NCBI GenBank assembly: GCA_050944355.1
Contig: JBMNQX010000001.1
Span: 62,001 to 126,000 of the forward strand
Direction: 5' to 3'
Source of the DNA: UBA4285 sp050944355
Lineage (GTDB): Bacteria > Bacillota > Clostridia > Lachnospirales > Lachnospiraceae
Length of the DNA: 64,000 nucleotides
Part shown: piece by piece, positions 25,768-34,328 of the stretch
Numbering within the stretch: the first letter of the stretch is position 1
Layout: every line of letters starts with the position of its first letter
Translations under genes and position numbers: made by a program
Notes under the pieces: model-generated
What the model saw: only the letters and a program-made list of their open reading frames with translations
Told to the model about the DNA's origin: nothing
The model's database searches: none

Positions 25768-27189
25768 TCAGATCTCGACCGGATCCAGGCTGAAACCGAA
25801 GTATCTCACGGCATTGTTGTAGCTGATGCCTTCGACGATCTTCTTCAGAGCCTTTTCGTCGTCCGGATATTCTCCGTTCTCTACCCAGCCGCCGATCAGG
25901 TCGCAGAGAATGCGGCGGAAATACTCATGGCGCGGATAGGAGAGGAAGGAGCGGGAATCGGTGAGCATGCCGTTGAAGTTGCCGAGCAGGCTCAGGTTTG
26001 CGAGAGAGGTCATCTGCGCTCTCATGCCTTCATTGTGATCATTGAACCACCAGGCAGCGCCCTGCTGAATCTTCATGACGGCGTCGGAATCCTGGAAGCA
26101 GCCGATCAGAGCGCCGATCGTCGCGTTGGCGGTCGGATTCAGCGAATAGATGATCGTCTTCGGAAGGCTGTCGGCTTTCTTGAGGGCATTCAGGAACTGG
26201 CCCATCTCGATTGAGCTGTCATAAGCGTTGATGGCGTCAAAACCGGTATCAGGGCCGAGCTTCTCAAACATATCGGTGTTCTGGTCGCGGATTGCGCCGT
26301 AGTGCAGCTGCATTACCCAGCCGTGCTTCTTGTATTCGCCTGCGATTTCCTGCAGGAATGCGGTTCTGAACTTATCTCCTTCTTCCTTTGTGACGGTCTC
26401 GCCGTTTAACGCTTTCTCGAAGATCTTTTCAACTTCTTCCGCGGTCGCCGGCTTGTACATGACGTATTCGAGCGCATGATCGGATACTTTGCATCCCAGC
26501 GTGTCGAAAAAGTCCATGCGGGAGCGCAGAGCTTTCATCATGGTGTCATAGGAATTTACCGTAATTCCCGAAACTTTGGAGAGCTTTGCGATATACGGTG
26601 CGAACGTCGGTTTCTCTACGTTCATGATCTTGTCAGGACGCCATGCCGGGAGAACCTGTACGTCGAACGTCGGATCATCCTTGATCTTCTGATGCCACTC
26701 CAGAGAATCGGCCGGATCATCTGTCGTGCAGATCAGGGTCACGTTTGACTGACGGATCAGGTTGCGGACGGTCATAGAATCCTCATGCAGTTTGCTGTTT
26801 GCGAGGTTCCAGACTTCTTCGGCGGTTTCGCCGTTCAGCGTGCCATAGTAGCCGAAATATCTCTGGAGTTCAAGATGAGACCAGTGATAGAGCGGGTTGC
26901 CGATGGCCATCTCGAGAGTCTCGGCATATTTCTGGAATTTCTCGCGGTCCGGGGCGTCGCCGGTGATGTATTTCTCGTCGATGCCGTTTGTGCGCATCTG
27001 TCTCCATTTATAATGGTCGCCGCCCAGCCATACCTGCGTTATGTTGTCGAACTTGCGGTCCTCCGCAATCTCCTGCGGATTAATGTGGCAGTGGTAGTCT
27101 AGGATCGGCATCTTCTCGGCATAATCGTGGAAGAGATGCTGTGCTGTCGGTGTGGACAGCATAAAGTCTTTGTCCATGAACTTCTTCAT
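25768..27189 (-). CDS. uxaC: Glucuronate/galacturonate isomerase
   Basis: Isomerises D-galacturonate to tagaturonate and D-glucuronate to fructuronate. 473 residues, standard. Amidohydrolase-fold start PILDYHCHINPQEIAED with metal histidines, VWLGGDHYKWRQMR, the CTTDDPADSLEWH block and the C-terminal YFRRILCDLIGGWVENGEYP are family-typical. Start 27189 is chosen over 27207, where the ATG would overlap the GGAGG ribosome site. It lies 51 bases after the lacI-type gene on the same strand and is probably co-transcribed with it, opposite uxaA-kdgA-kdgK. Confidence 0.96.
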   Translation of the reverse strand: MKKFMDKDFMLSTPTAQHLFHDYAEKMPILDYHCHINPQEIAEDRKFDNITQVWLGGDHYKWRQMRTNGIDEKYITGDAPDREKFQKYAETLEMAIGNPLYHWSHLELQRYFGYYGTLNGETAEEVWNLANSKLHEDSMTVRNLIRQSNVTLICTTDDPADSLEWHQKIKDDPTFDVQVLPAWRPDKIMNVEKPTFAPYIAKLSKVSGITVNSYDTMMKALRSRMDFFDTLGCKVSDHALEYVMYKPATAEEVEKIFEKALNGETVTKEEGDKFRTAFLQEIAGEYKKHGWVMQLHYGAIRDQNTDMFEKLGPDTGFDAINAYDSSIEMGQFLNALKKADSLPKTIIYSLNPTANATIGALIGCFQDSDAVMKIQQGAAWWFNDHNEGMRAQMTSLANLSLLGNFNGMLTDSRSFLSYPRHEYFRRILCDLIGGWVENGEYPDDEKALKKIVEGISYNNAVRYFGFSLDPVEI

Positions 27190-27240
27190 AATACGTAATA
27201 CCTCCATGAGTATTCTTTATCCTAATGCAGTTGATACTGC

Positions 27241-28248
27241 TTAGTTAACTGTGGTTTCCCGTTCAACGCATTCCGGCACAAGTGTGACTTTGTGCGGCGC
27301 CTCTTCCCCGGAAAGTATTTTGAGGCAGCTGTCGGTCAGCGTGCGGCAGACTTTTTCGACGTGATTGTCGATCGATGTCAGTTCAGGTTCCGTGCACTCG
27401 GCCAGAATGGAATTGTTATATCCTATGATTTCCAGATCTTCCGGAATCCGGATATTGTGCTCAGAGGCGAATTTTACGGCTCCGACTGCCAGGGTGTCTT
27501 CACTCGCCAATACGGCATCTATCGGATATCCCTTATTATAGAGAGATTCGAGATATGACTTCGCTTCGTAGATATCTTTCGGCCCCAGATGTGTGTACTC
27601 GATCCGGTTTGGAATCGCGGCTTCATTGAGCGCGTCGGTAAATCCCGCGAGTTTGTTCTGAGAGCTGAGAGATGTGCTGGAGTAAAGGTAGGCGATATGC
27701 CGTCTTCCGCCGGCAATAAGCTTTGACGCCGCGTCAAACACCGCGTGGTGATCATCGTTTACAACACAGTAAATGCTGTCCCCTTTCAGTTCGCCGTTCA
27801 GCAGAAAAATGGGCACTTCCTTTGAAGCGTCAAGAATATAGCTGTTGTCGTGATCGTCCGGGTGATTGAGTATGAACTGCGAGCCGGTGTAGATGACAGC
27901 GTCGACGCGTTTGCTGAGAATCATCTTTGTGTATTTCCGGAAATCGTCCGGATTGTTGCCTGTGCAGCACAGAATCGAGTCATAGTGGTGCTCCGACAGA
28001 AAATGCTGAAGATAGTAAACGGCATTTGCGATGTATATATCGGAAGAATCGTTGCAGAGAATGCCGATTGTGCGCATTGTATTAAGGCCCAGACCGCGCG
28101 CGAATACGTTCGGCTCATAACCGAGCTCTTTAATCGCGGCTTCGACGCGTTTGCGTGTGCTCTCGGCGACACTCCTGTTTCCGTTCAGAACTCTCGAGAC
28201 GGTGGCAATGGATACGCCGGCCTTCTGAGAAACATCATATATATTCAA
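27241..28248 (-). CDS. LacI-family regulator of hexuronate genes
   Basis: 335 residues. The N-terminal helix-turn-helix NIYDVSQKAGVSIATVSRVLNGN and hinge region precede a periplasmic-binding-like sugar domain (TIGILCND to the C-terminus). The start is set at TTG 28248 because LacI proteins begin with this helix; an in-frame ATG at 28287 has no ribosome site and lies in the operator, so the start is uncertain by 13 residues. An operator-like palindrome sits between its promoter and start, implying autorepression. The location suggests it controls uxaC and the divergent uxaA operon in response to a hexuronate-pathway intermediate. Confidence 0.9.
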   Translation of the reverse strand: MNIYDVSQKAGVSIATVSRVLNGNRSVAESTRKRVEAAIKELGYEPNVFARGLGLNTMRTIGILCNDSSDIYIANAVYYLQHFLSEHHYDSILCCTGNNPDDFRKYTKMILSKRVDAVIYTGSQFILNHPDDHDNSYILDASKEVPIFLLNGELKGDSIYCVVNDDHHAVFDAASKLIAGGRRHIAYLYSSTSLSSQNKLAGFTDALNEAAIPNRIEYTHLGPKDIYEAKSYLESLYNKGYPIDAVLASEDTLAVGAVKFASEHNIRIPEDLEIIGYNNSILAECTEPELTSIDNHVEKVCRTLTDSCLKILSGEEAPHKVTLVPECVERETTVN

Positions 28249-28286
28249 TAGTAAAGAACCAGCCTTTCCAAATTTCTGACAGTGCA

Positions 28287-28300
28287 TGTAAGCACTTACA
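28287..28300. promoter_or_regulatory. LacI/CcpA-type operator before the lacI-type gene
   Basis: Perfect 14-base palindrome TGTAAGCACTTACA apart from its central pair, located just downstream of the predicted minus-strand start of transcription. Confidence 0.7.
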
Positions 28301-28308
28301 CTGCTGTT

Positions 28309-28337
28309 ATTATACTATCCGCCTGCCGGTAAAACAA
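28309..28337 (-). promoter_or_regulatory. Sigma-A promoter of the lacI-uxaC unit
   Basis: Minus strand: TTGTTT (28337-28332), a 17-base spacer and perfect TATAAT (28314-28309). The operator at 28287-28300 lies immediately downstream. Confidence 0.7.
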
Positions 28338-28413
28338 GCACGTTCCGGTGAAATGTGGCAAATGCAGATAAGCCGGACGACGGATATTTTCTTCCCGGAA
28401 ATACCTTTTGATG

Positions 28414-28428
28414 TGTAAATTCCTTACA
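28414..28428. promoter_or_regulatory. Operator-like inverted repeat upstream of uxaA
   Basis: TGTAAATTCCTTACA: TGTAA and TTACA arms five bases apart, 11 bases upstream of the uxaA -35 box. It shares the arms of the other operators in this locus. Confidence 0.4.
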
Positions 28429-28438
28429 TGAATTTATA

Positions 28439-28467
28439 TTGACAATCCATCAGTCAGGGTTTAGATT
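28439..28467 (+). promoter_or_regulatory. Sigma-A promoter of uxaA
   Basis: Perfect TTGACA (28439-28444), a 17-base spacer and TAGATT (28462-28467); the expected start of transcription is near 28474, just before an operator. Confidence 0.7.
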
Positions 28468-28476
28468 AAAGTCAAA

Positions 28477-28490
28477 TGAAAGCGCTTACA
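28477..28490. promoter_or_regulatory. cre/LacI-type operator before uxaA
   Basis: TGAAAGCGCTTACA matches the CcpA cre consensus and the palindromes at 28287 and 29994. It lies at about +4 of the predicted transcript, a roadblock/repression position. Confidence 0.7.
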
Positions 28491-28510
28491 GCAGGCGCAG
28501 AGGAAGTGTC

Positions 28511-29998
28511 ATGAAAAAATATATTCGAATCAATGAAGCGGACAATGTTGCGGTTGCTCTGACACCGCTCGCTGCCGGAGAAGAGCCGGTGATAGACGAC
28601 GGAAGCCGTGTCAGACTTGTGCAGGACATTCCCCAGGGACACAAATTTGCTCTCCGTGACATCCGCAAGGGAGATGAAGTCATCAAATATGGCTTTAGGA
28701 TCGGCCATGCGAAGGAAGATATCCCGGCCGGCTCGTGGGTTCACACTCACAATGTGAAGACAGCTCTCGGTGATCTCAATGAGTACACGTACAATCCTGT
28801 CGGCAGAGACGTTCCGAAGCGCGAGCCTGATTATTTTAACGGCTATCTGCGCAAGGACGGAAGCGCCGGAGTGCGCAACGAGGTGTGGATTATCTGCACC
28901 GTCGGCTGCGTGAATTCGATTGCGCGCGCAGTCGCGGACGCGGCCAGGAAAAGAAAGCCGGAGGGCGTCGATGAGGTTGTAGCGTTCACCCATCCGTACG
29001 GATGCTCACAGATGACGGAGGACCAGGAAAATACGCGCACCATTCTGGCTGATCTGATCCGCCATCCGAATGCGGGCGGTGTTCTTGTTCTGGGACTTGG
29101 CTGTGAGAACAGCCGCATCTCTGTTCTCAAGGACTATATCGGCGAATATGATCCGCAGCGTGTGCGTTTCCTGCAGTGCCAGGATGTGGAGGATGAGCAG
29201 GCGGAAGCCGGAAAGATTCTGGATGAACTTATGGCGTACGCGGCCACATTCAAGCGGCAGAAGATATCAACCGAAAAGCTGATTGTCGGGCTGAAGTGCG
29301 GGGGTTCTGACGGACTGTCCGGCATCACAGCCAATCCGACAGTCGGCGGATTCTCGGATCTGCTGGTCAGCCGCGGCGGTACGACTATTCTGACGGAAGT
29401 GCCGGAGATGTTCGGTGCGGAGACGCTTCTCATGAATCGCTGCGCCGATGAAACTCTTTTTCACGAAACTGTCGATCTGATCAACAACTTCAAGGAATAT
29501 TTCATTAAAAACGGTCAGGAAATCTATGAGAATCCGTCTCCGGGCAATAAAGACGGAGGCATTACAACTCTTGAGGACAAATCGCTTGGCTGTACGCAGA
29601 AATCAGGATCGTCTCTGGTGAGAGGCGTGCTTGAATACGGCCACTGCGTGAAGAACCACGGGCTGAACCTTCTTTCGGCTCCGGGCAACGATCTTGTCGC
29701 GTCCACTGCTCTGGCAGCGGCCGGCGCGCAGATTGTGCTCTTCACAACGGGGCGCGGCACGCCATTTGCCAGCCCGGTTCCGACCGTAAAGATTGCTTCC
29801 AACACGAGGCTTGCCGAAAAAAAGAAAGATTGGATTGACTTCAACGCCGGCGCGATTGTCACAGACGATGTTCCGCTGCCGGAGATGGCTCAGCGCCTGT
29901 ATGACAAAGTGATGGCCGTCGCCTCCGGCGAAAAGGTGAGAGCTGAGGAAGAAGGATTCCACGATTTTGCGATCTTCAAACAGGGCGTCACAATGTAA
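28511..29998 (+). CDS. uxaA: Altronate dehydratase
   Basis: Dehydrates D-altronate to 2-keto-3-deoxygluconate. 495 residues, full length: N-terminal SAF-like domain (about 1-95, ending THNVKTALGD) and the large UxaA domain (GYLRKDGSAGVRNEVWIICTVGCVN, THPYGCSQMTEDQENT, GLKCGGSDGLSGITANPTVG). Start 28511 (MKKYIRINEADN) has AGAGGAAG upstream. Its stop codon is embedded in the next operator, and kdgA follows behind its own promoter. No tagaturonate reductase (uxaB) gene is in the window to feed it. Confidence 0.95.
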   Translation: MKKYIRINEADNVAVALTPLAAGEEPVIDDGSRVRLVQDIPQGHKFALRDIRKGDEVIKYGFRIGHAKEDIPAGSWVHTHNVKTALGDLNEYTYNPVGRDVPKREPDYFNGYLRKDGSAGVRNEVWIICTVGCVNSIARAVADAARKRKPEGVDEVVAFTHPYGCSQMTEDQENTRTILADLIRHPNAGGVLVLGLGCENSRISVLKDYIGEYDPQRVRFLQCQDVEDEQAEAGKILDELMAYAATFKRQKISTEKLIVGLKCGGSDGLSGITANPTVGGFSDLLVSRGGTTILTEVPEMFGAETLLMNRCADETLFHETVDLINNFKEYFIKNGQEIYENPSPGNKDGGITTLEDKSLGCTQKSGSSLVRGVLEYGHCVKNHGLNLLSAPGNDLVASTALAAAGAQIVLFTTGRGTPFASPVPTVKIASNTRLAEKKKDWIDFNAGAIVTDDVPLPEMAQRLYDKVMAVASGEKVRAEEEGFHDFAIFKQGVTM

Positions 29999-30007
29999 GC
30001 GCTTAAG
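29994..30007. promoter_or_regulatory. cre/LacI-type operator overlapping the uxaA stop codon
   Basis: TGTAAGCGCTTAAG, 13 bases upstream of the kdgA -35 box; the TAA at 29996-29998 is both uxaA stop and operator arm. Confidence 0.6.
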
Positions 30008-30019
30008 GCCCCTGTTTTA

Positions 30020-30048
30020 TTGACTTGAAAGACGTGGAACTCTATAAT
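30020..30048 (+). promoter_or_regulatory. Sigma-A promoter of kdgA-kdgK
   Basis: TTGACT (30020-30025), a 17-base spacer and perfect TATAAT (30043-30048). Confidence 0.8.
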
Positions 30049-30079
30049 TATAAGTATAAATTTGAAAAGGAGATTTACT

Positions 30080-31036
30080 ATGGACGTTATCGAAGAGATG
30101 AGTAAAATTGGTATCATCCCGGTCGTTGCACTGGATGATGCCAAGGACGCTGAGCCGCTCGCAGAGGCCCTGATCAAAGGTGGACTGCCGGCAGCAGAGA
30201 TTACGTTCCGCACCGCGGCAGCGGAGGAAGCAATCAAGATCATCACAAAGAATCACCCTGAGATGGTCATCTGCGCTGGCACGGTTCTCACGCCGGAGCA
30301 GGCAGACCGCGCATGGGCAGCCGGTGCGAAGTGCATCGTAAGCCCGGGTCTTGATCCGATTGTTGTGAAGCACTGCGTAGAGAAAGGGTATCCGGTAGTT
30401 CCGGGCACGGCAAACGCTTCGGATGTAGCAATTGCCATCGATCTCGGCCTTGAGTACATCAAGTTCTTCCCGGCTGAGCAGGCTGGCGGTGTTGCCTATA
30501 TCAAGGCCTTGACGGGTCCGTACACGAATATCAAGGTTATGCCGACGGGCGGCGTCAACACTCAGAATGTGAACGATTACCTCAGCTTCAACAAGGTATT
30601 CTGCGCCGGCGGTTCCTGGATGGTCAAGAAAGATATGATCAATGCCGGACAGTTCGACAAGATCGAGGAGATCACAAGAGGCGCGGTTGACACAATGCTT
30701 GGCTTCGAGGTTCGTCATGTCGGCATCAACATGACGAGCGAGGCAGACGCAATTGCTCTTGCCGACAAGCTTCAGAAGGCATTCTCGTTCGAGAAGAAGG
30801 TCGGAAACAGCTCTGTATTTGCCGGCACAGGCTTCGAACTCATGAAGAAGCCGGGCAGAGGCACCTGCGGACATGTCGCTGTCGCTACGAACTACATCGA
30901 CAGAGCGGTATATCATCTTCAGAAGAGAGGCTTCGAGTTTGATCAGGATTCCGCAAGCATCAAGGACGGCAAGCTCAAGGCTATTTATCTGAAGGGTGAG
31001 TTCGGCGGCTTCGCTATTCATCTTGTACAGAAATAA
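30080..31036 (+). CDS. kdgA: KDPG/KHG aldolase fused to a C-terminal VOC (glyoxalase-like) domain
   Basis: Cleaves 2-keto-3-deoxy-6-phosphogluconate to pyruvate and glyceraldehyde-3-phosphate. Residues 1-205 are a complete class I KDPG aldolase: catalytic E40 in AAEITFRT, R44, CAGTVLTPEQ, and the Schiff-base K128 in EYIKFFPAE. Residues about 213-318 add a second domain with the VOC pattern (VRHVGINMTSEADAIALADKL, then GHVAVATNYIDRAVYHLQKRG, ending GEFGGFAIHLVQK). Normal KdgA is about 205-215 residues, so this is a fusion. AAAGGAG precedes the ATG. It lies 88 bases before kdgK with a hairpin between. Confidence 0.94.
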   Translation: MDVIEEMSKIGIIPVVALDDAKDAEPLAEALIKGGLPAAEITFRTAAAEEAIKIITKNHPEMVICAGTVLTPEQADRAWAAGAKCIVSPGLDPIVVKHCVEKGYPVVPGTANASDVAIAIDLGLEYIKFFPAEQAGGVAYIKALTGPYTNIKVMPTGGVNTQNVNDYLSFNKVFCAGGSWMVKKDMINAGQFDKIEEITRGAVDTMLGFEVRHVGINMTSEADAIALADKLQKAFSFEKKVGNSSVFAGTGFELMKKPGRGTCGHVAVATNYIDRAVYHLQKRGFEFDQDSASIKDGKLKAIYLKGEFGGFAIHLVQK

Positions 31037-31062
31037 TCTGTTCTACAGGAAAATGTCCATCT

Positions 31063-31095
31063 CCGGAAGGCAGCCTTCAGGGCTCTGCCTTCCGG
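31063..31095 (+). terminator. Intercistronic hairpin between kdgA and kdgK (weak terminator or processing site)
   Basis: CCGGAAGGCAG / CTGCCTTCCGG (31063-31073 and 31085-31095) forms an 11-bp stem, but the tail TTATTTAAGG is a poor T run; it may lower kdgK expression rather than stop it. Confidence 0.45.
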
Positions 31096-31124
31096 TTATT
31101 TAAGGAAAAGAAAAGGAGATCAAA

Positions 31125-32156
31125 ATGGCAAAAGTAGTAACCATGGGCGAGATCATGCTCCGCCTCTCTACACCGAATTTTGAAAGATTTGTACAGGCTG
31201 ACGAGTTCGACGTGCATTACGGCGGCGGCGAGGCAAACGTAGCTGTTTCGCTTTCCAACTTCGGTCATGACGCTTATTTCGTTACAGCGGTTCCGGCCAA
31301 TGAGATCGGCGACTGCGCAGTTGCTTCTCTGAAGAAATACGGCGTAAAGACAGACTACATCGCAAGAAGCGGTGAGAGACTTGGCATTTATTATCTTGAG
31401 TCCGGATGCTCCATGCGTCCGTCCAAGGTCGTTTATGACCGCGCTCATTCTGCGATTGCCACTGCTACACCGGATGAGTTCGACTGGGACAAGATTTTCG
31501 ACGGTGCTTCCTGGTTCCACTTCACCGGCATCACACCGGCTGTTTCTGACAGTGCCATTGAGCTGACGGAAGCGGCTCTGAAGGCTGCAAAGGCTCACGG
31601 CGTAACCGTTTCCTGCGACCTCAACTTCCGCAAAAAGCTCTGGACATCTGAGAAAGCTCAGAAGGTAATGACCAAGTTCATGCAGTATGTTGATGTATGC
31701 ATCGGCAACGAGGAAGATGCTCAGCTGGTTCTCGGCTTCAAGCCGGCCAATACCGATGTAACAAAGGGCGAGCTGAATCTTGCCGGATACAAGAGCATTT
31801 TCGAGCAGATGGTCGACAAATTCGGCTTCAAGTACTGCATCAGCTCTCTTCGTGTAAGCCATTCCGCTTCCGACAACGGCTGGTCCGCATGCATCTATGA
31901 TGCTGCCACAAAGGAATTCTATCATTCCAAGGAGTACGAGATTCATCCGATCGTTGACCGTGTAGGCGGCGGCGACAGCTTTGCGGCGGGCACGATCTGC
32001 GGCTTCCTTGATGGCAAGAACTTCAAGGACGCTCTGGAGTTCGGCGTTGCTGCATCAGCTCTCAAGCATACAATTCCTGGCGACTTCAACCAGGTATCCC
32101 GCAAGGAAGTTGAGACTCTTGCGGGCGGCGATGCGAGCGGCCGTGTTCAGAGATAA
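31125..32156 (+). CDS. kdgK: 2-keto-3-deoxygluconate kinase (PfkB family)
   Basis: ATP-dependent phosphorylation of KDG to KDPG, the substrate of the aldolase upstream. 343 residues. PfkB signatures: N-terminal VTMGEIMLRLSTP and GGGEANVAVSLSNFG, and the C-terminal GGGDSFAAGTICGFL with the catalytic aspartate. AAAGGAG lies seven bases before the ATG. Sugar kinases of this family overlap in specificity; the position next to kdgA and uxaA supports KDG. A terminator follows. Confidence 0.93.
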   Translation: MAKVVTMGEIMLRLSTPNFERFVQADEFDVHYGGGEANVAVSLSNFGHDAYFVTAVPANEIGDCAVASLKKYGVKTDYIARSGERLGIYYLESGCSMRPSKVVYDRAHSAIATATPDEFDWDKIFDGASWFHFTGITPAVSDSAIELTEAALKAAKAHGVTVSCDLNFRKKLWTSEKAQKVMTKFMQYVDVCIGNEEDAQLVLGFKPANTDVTKGELNLAGYKSIFEQMVDKFGFKYCISSLRVSHSASDNGWSACIYDAATKEFYHSKEYEIHPIVDRVGGGDSFAAGTICGFLDGKNFKDALEFGVAASALKHTIPGDFNQVSRKEVETLAGGDASGRVQR

Positions 32157-32180
32157 CAGATTCTGAAAACAATTAACTCA

Positions 32181-32220
32181 GGTGCAGAGAGACTTTTCCT
32201 GTTTCTCTGCATCTTTTTTT
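32181..32220 (+). terminator. Terminator of the kdg unit
   Basis: GGTGCAGAGA (32181-32190) pairs with TCTCTGCATC (32204-32213), followed by seven T. Confidence 0.88.
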
Positions 32221-32333
32221 GTGCCAGGACTGCTTCAGCAGAGTGCGTGGCGCTGTCTTTATCCCCTCTTTTGCTATAACTCTAAAAGTGATAGAATAAA
32301 GAAGCTTAAGTCAAATATTTTTGAGGATACATT

Positions 32334-34160
32334 ATGCCGGACAAAAAAATACCCGAAGATGTGACGAGAGATCTCACACGTGTCATACCGGTGTTTCGGG
32401 ATTCAGAAAAAGCGCCCGACACGCCGAAAACAGAAAATGGCGAAAATGCGGCACAAACGGAAACTCATTCCACCGAAATCGACAAGGGCTCTGACACCCA
32501 GATGCTCGCGGATGATACAGGATATGCGGAATGGACAGATGTGACGGATTTCCGCGACAACACTAAAAAATTTAAAATTCAGGACCCGGAAAATACGGAT
32601 CGGGATGCCAAATCCCCGGCGGAAAAGCCGTCATCCGGCAGCAGCGTCAGAAAGGACATGTCTGTTGAAATACCGGATATCGATGATCCTGTCGACATAA
32701 ATACTTCCGCTCAGCCGGCTTCTTCTGTGACCGAAGACAGAATCCAGTCTGAAATTCTTCCTGAGAGGGATGTTCCGGATGAGGCGGATCTGGACCCTGA
32801 AATGGAGGCGTCCATCCGTCAGCTCGTACAGGAAGAGGAGTACAAGGCGCAGGGCGCGGCTCAGGCCCGGGGCGTGAAGATAAGCGGACGAAATGCCTCG
32901 GCAGGCGGTCCGCCTGCGGTGAAACCGCCGTCTGCGTCCAAAAAGAACGGGAAACACAAAAAGCCGAAGAAAAAATTTACTGTCGGAAAAGCAATTGCTC
33001 TTATCGCCGCGGCTGCGGTAATTCTGACAGCTTCGGTTTACTTTGCCATGTGGCGCGGCACGAGTTACGAGATGCAGCTCAGGAAAGGACGGGATCTCTA
33101 TAATGCCCAGAATTATGAGGAGGCACTCCCGTATCTGACAAATGCTGCCGCGACGGTCGATGGAAAGAACAACATTGAACTTCTGTATATGCTGGCGGAT
33201 TCACAGGCCCAGACTGGCGATCACGAGAAAGCTGTGGACACCCTGACAAAACTGCTCAGTCAGCAGGAGGACTACAGCCGCGGCATCGAGCTTCTGGCAC
33301 AGCTTTACAGCGATGACAAGAATGGGACAGCCTTAAATGAATTGATTGCCGCCTACAAGGGCACGGAGTCCGAAGCGTATCTTCTTTCGTATGAAGTGGA
33401 AAAGCCTGTCGCGGATTATGCTTCCGGTACGTATAACACTCCGATAACAGTGACATTGCAGGCCGAAGAGGACTGCTGGATCTACTACACGACGGACGGC
33501 TCAGAACCGGACAAGGACAGCAAAGTATACGTTGATCCGATTTCGCTCGGAAAAGGAGACGTACAGATCAAGGCGATAGCCATGAACGGAATCGGCGTGG
33601 TGAGCGATGTGCTTGAGTTGAATTATTCCATCACGTATCTGGCTCCGGAGGCTCCGAGCGTCTCACCGGATTCCGGAGAGTATTCTTATGGAAAGAAGAT
33701 TGATATTTCGGCGGAAGAGGGCGTGAGCATTTACTACACGCTGGACGGATCGGATCCCACAACGGAATCAACTCTTTATACTTCTCCTATTGTGATTCCA
33801 CTTGGGAATGTGACGTTCAAGGCAATTGCTGTGAGCCGGTACGGCGCTGAAAGCAGTGTGACAACGCGCAGTTATGTTATCAGCATGCCGAGAAAGTTTT
33901 CCTATGATGAGAGCCTTGCCCTGCTGAAACAGCACATGACCGCCAAAGGAGAACTGACAGCGTCCGGAACCTCTCCGAAAGGAGCGACACTTCAGTTTAC
34001 ACAGGAGGCTTCCAGAATTGTAAACAACAGCGAAGTGATCGTGATCCGCGTGACGCAGACTCAGAACGGGAAGACGTCTGATTACGGCCTCTACGGTGTC
34101 GGGACAGCCGATGGAACGGTGTATAAATTTGACAGCTCCGGGAATGCCGTCACATATTAA
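32334..34160 (+). CDS. Membrane protein with TPR and tandem chitobiase-like (CHB_HEX_C-type) repeats
   Basis: 608 residues, function unknown. A long acidic/polar, probably disordered N-terminus (about 1-205) and a Lys-rich stretch lead into one membrane helix (about 221-240), then TPR-like helices (about 250-345). Two beta-rich repeats follow with the pattern ...ITVTLQAEEDCWIYYTTDGSEP...VQIKAIA and DISAEEGVSIYYTLDGSDPTT...VTFKAIAVS, as in the chitobiase C-terminal domain family, and a final globular segment. With Lys on the inner side, the TPR and repeats should be outside the membrane. It resembles in plan the TPR protein at 4.2 kb. Monocistronic; AT-rich sequence precedes it without a clear ribosome site. 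Confidence 0.78.
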   Translation: MPDKKIPEDVTRDLTRVIPVFRDSEKAPDTPKTENGENAAQTETHSTEIDKGSDTQMLADDTGYAEWTDVTDFRDNTKKFKIQDPENTDRDAKSPAEKPSSGSSVRKDMSVEIPDIDDPVDINTSAQPASSVTEDRIQSEILPERDVPDEADLDPEMEASIRQLVQEEEYKAQGAAQARGVKISGRNASAGGPPAVKPPSASKKNGKHKKPKKKFTVGKAIALIAAAAVILTASVYFAMWRGTSYEMQLRKGRDLYNAQNYEEALPYLTNAAATVDGKNNIELLYMLADSQAQTGDHEKAVDTLTKLLSQQEDYSRGIELLAQLYSDDKNGTALNELIAAYKGTESEAYLLSYEVEKPVADYASGTYNTPITVTLQAEEDCWIYYTTDGSEPDKDSKVYVDPISLGKGDVQIKAIAMNGIGVVSDVLELNYSITYLAPEAPSVSPDSGEYSYGKKIDISAEEGVSIYYTLDGSDPTTESTLYTSPIVIPLGNVTFKAIAVSRYGAESSVTTRSYVISMPRKFSYDESLALLKQHMTAKGELTASGTSPKGATLQFTQEASRIVNNSEVIVIRVTQTQNGKTSDYGLYGVGTADGTVYKFDSSGNAVTY

Positions 34161-34193
34161 AAATGTCTCTTCACTGAAATAAGGAATCGATAG

Positions 34194-34222
34194 TTGCGAT
34201 TTACAAACGAATCACTTACAAT
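34194..34222 (+). promoter_or_regulatory. Sigma-A promoter of the NfnAB unit
   Basis: TTGCGA (34194-34199), a 17-base spacer and TACAAT (34217-34222), giving an untranslated leader of about 100 bases. Confidence 0.65.
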
Positions 34223-34328
34223 GTCAATTAAATATCAATGAACGGAAGCCGTTATTGTGCTGTGACGGAAAGCATCAGTGACTGACTCTTGCCGATACGT
34301 TATTGACGGCGTCTGAAAGGAGAAAAGA

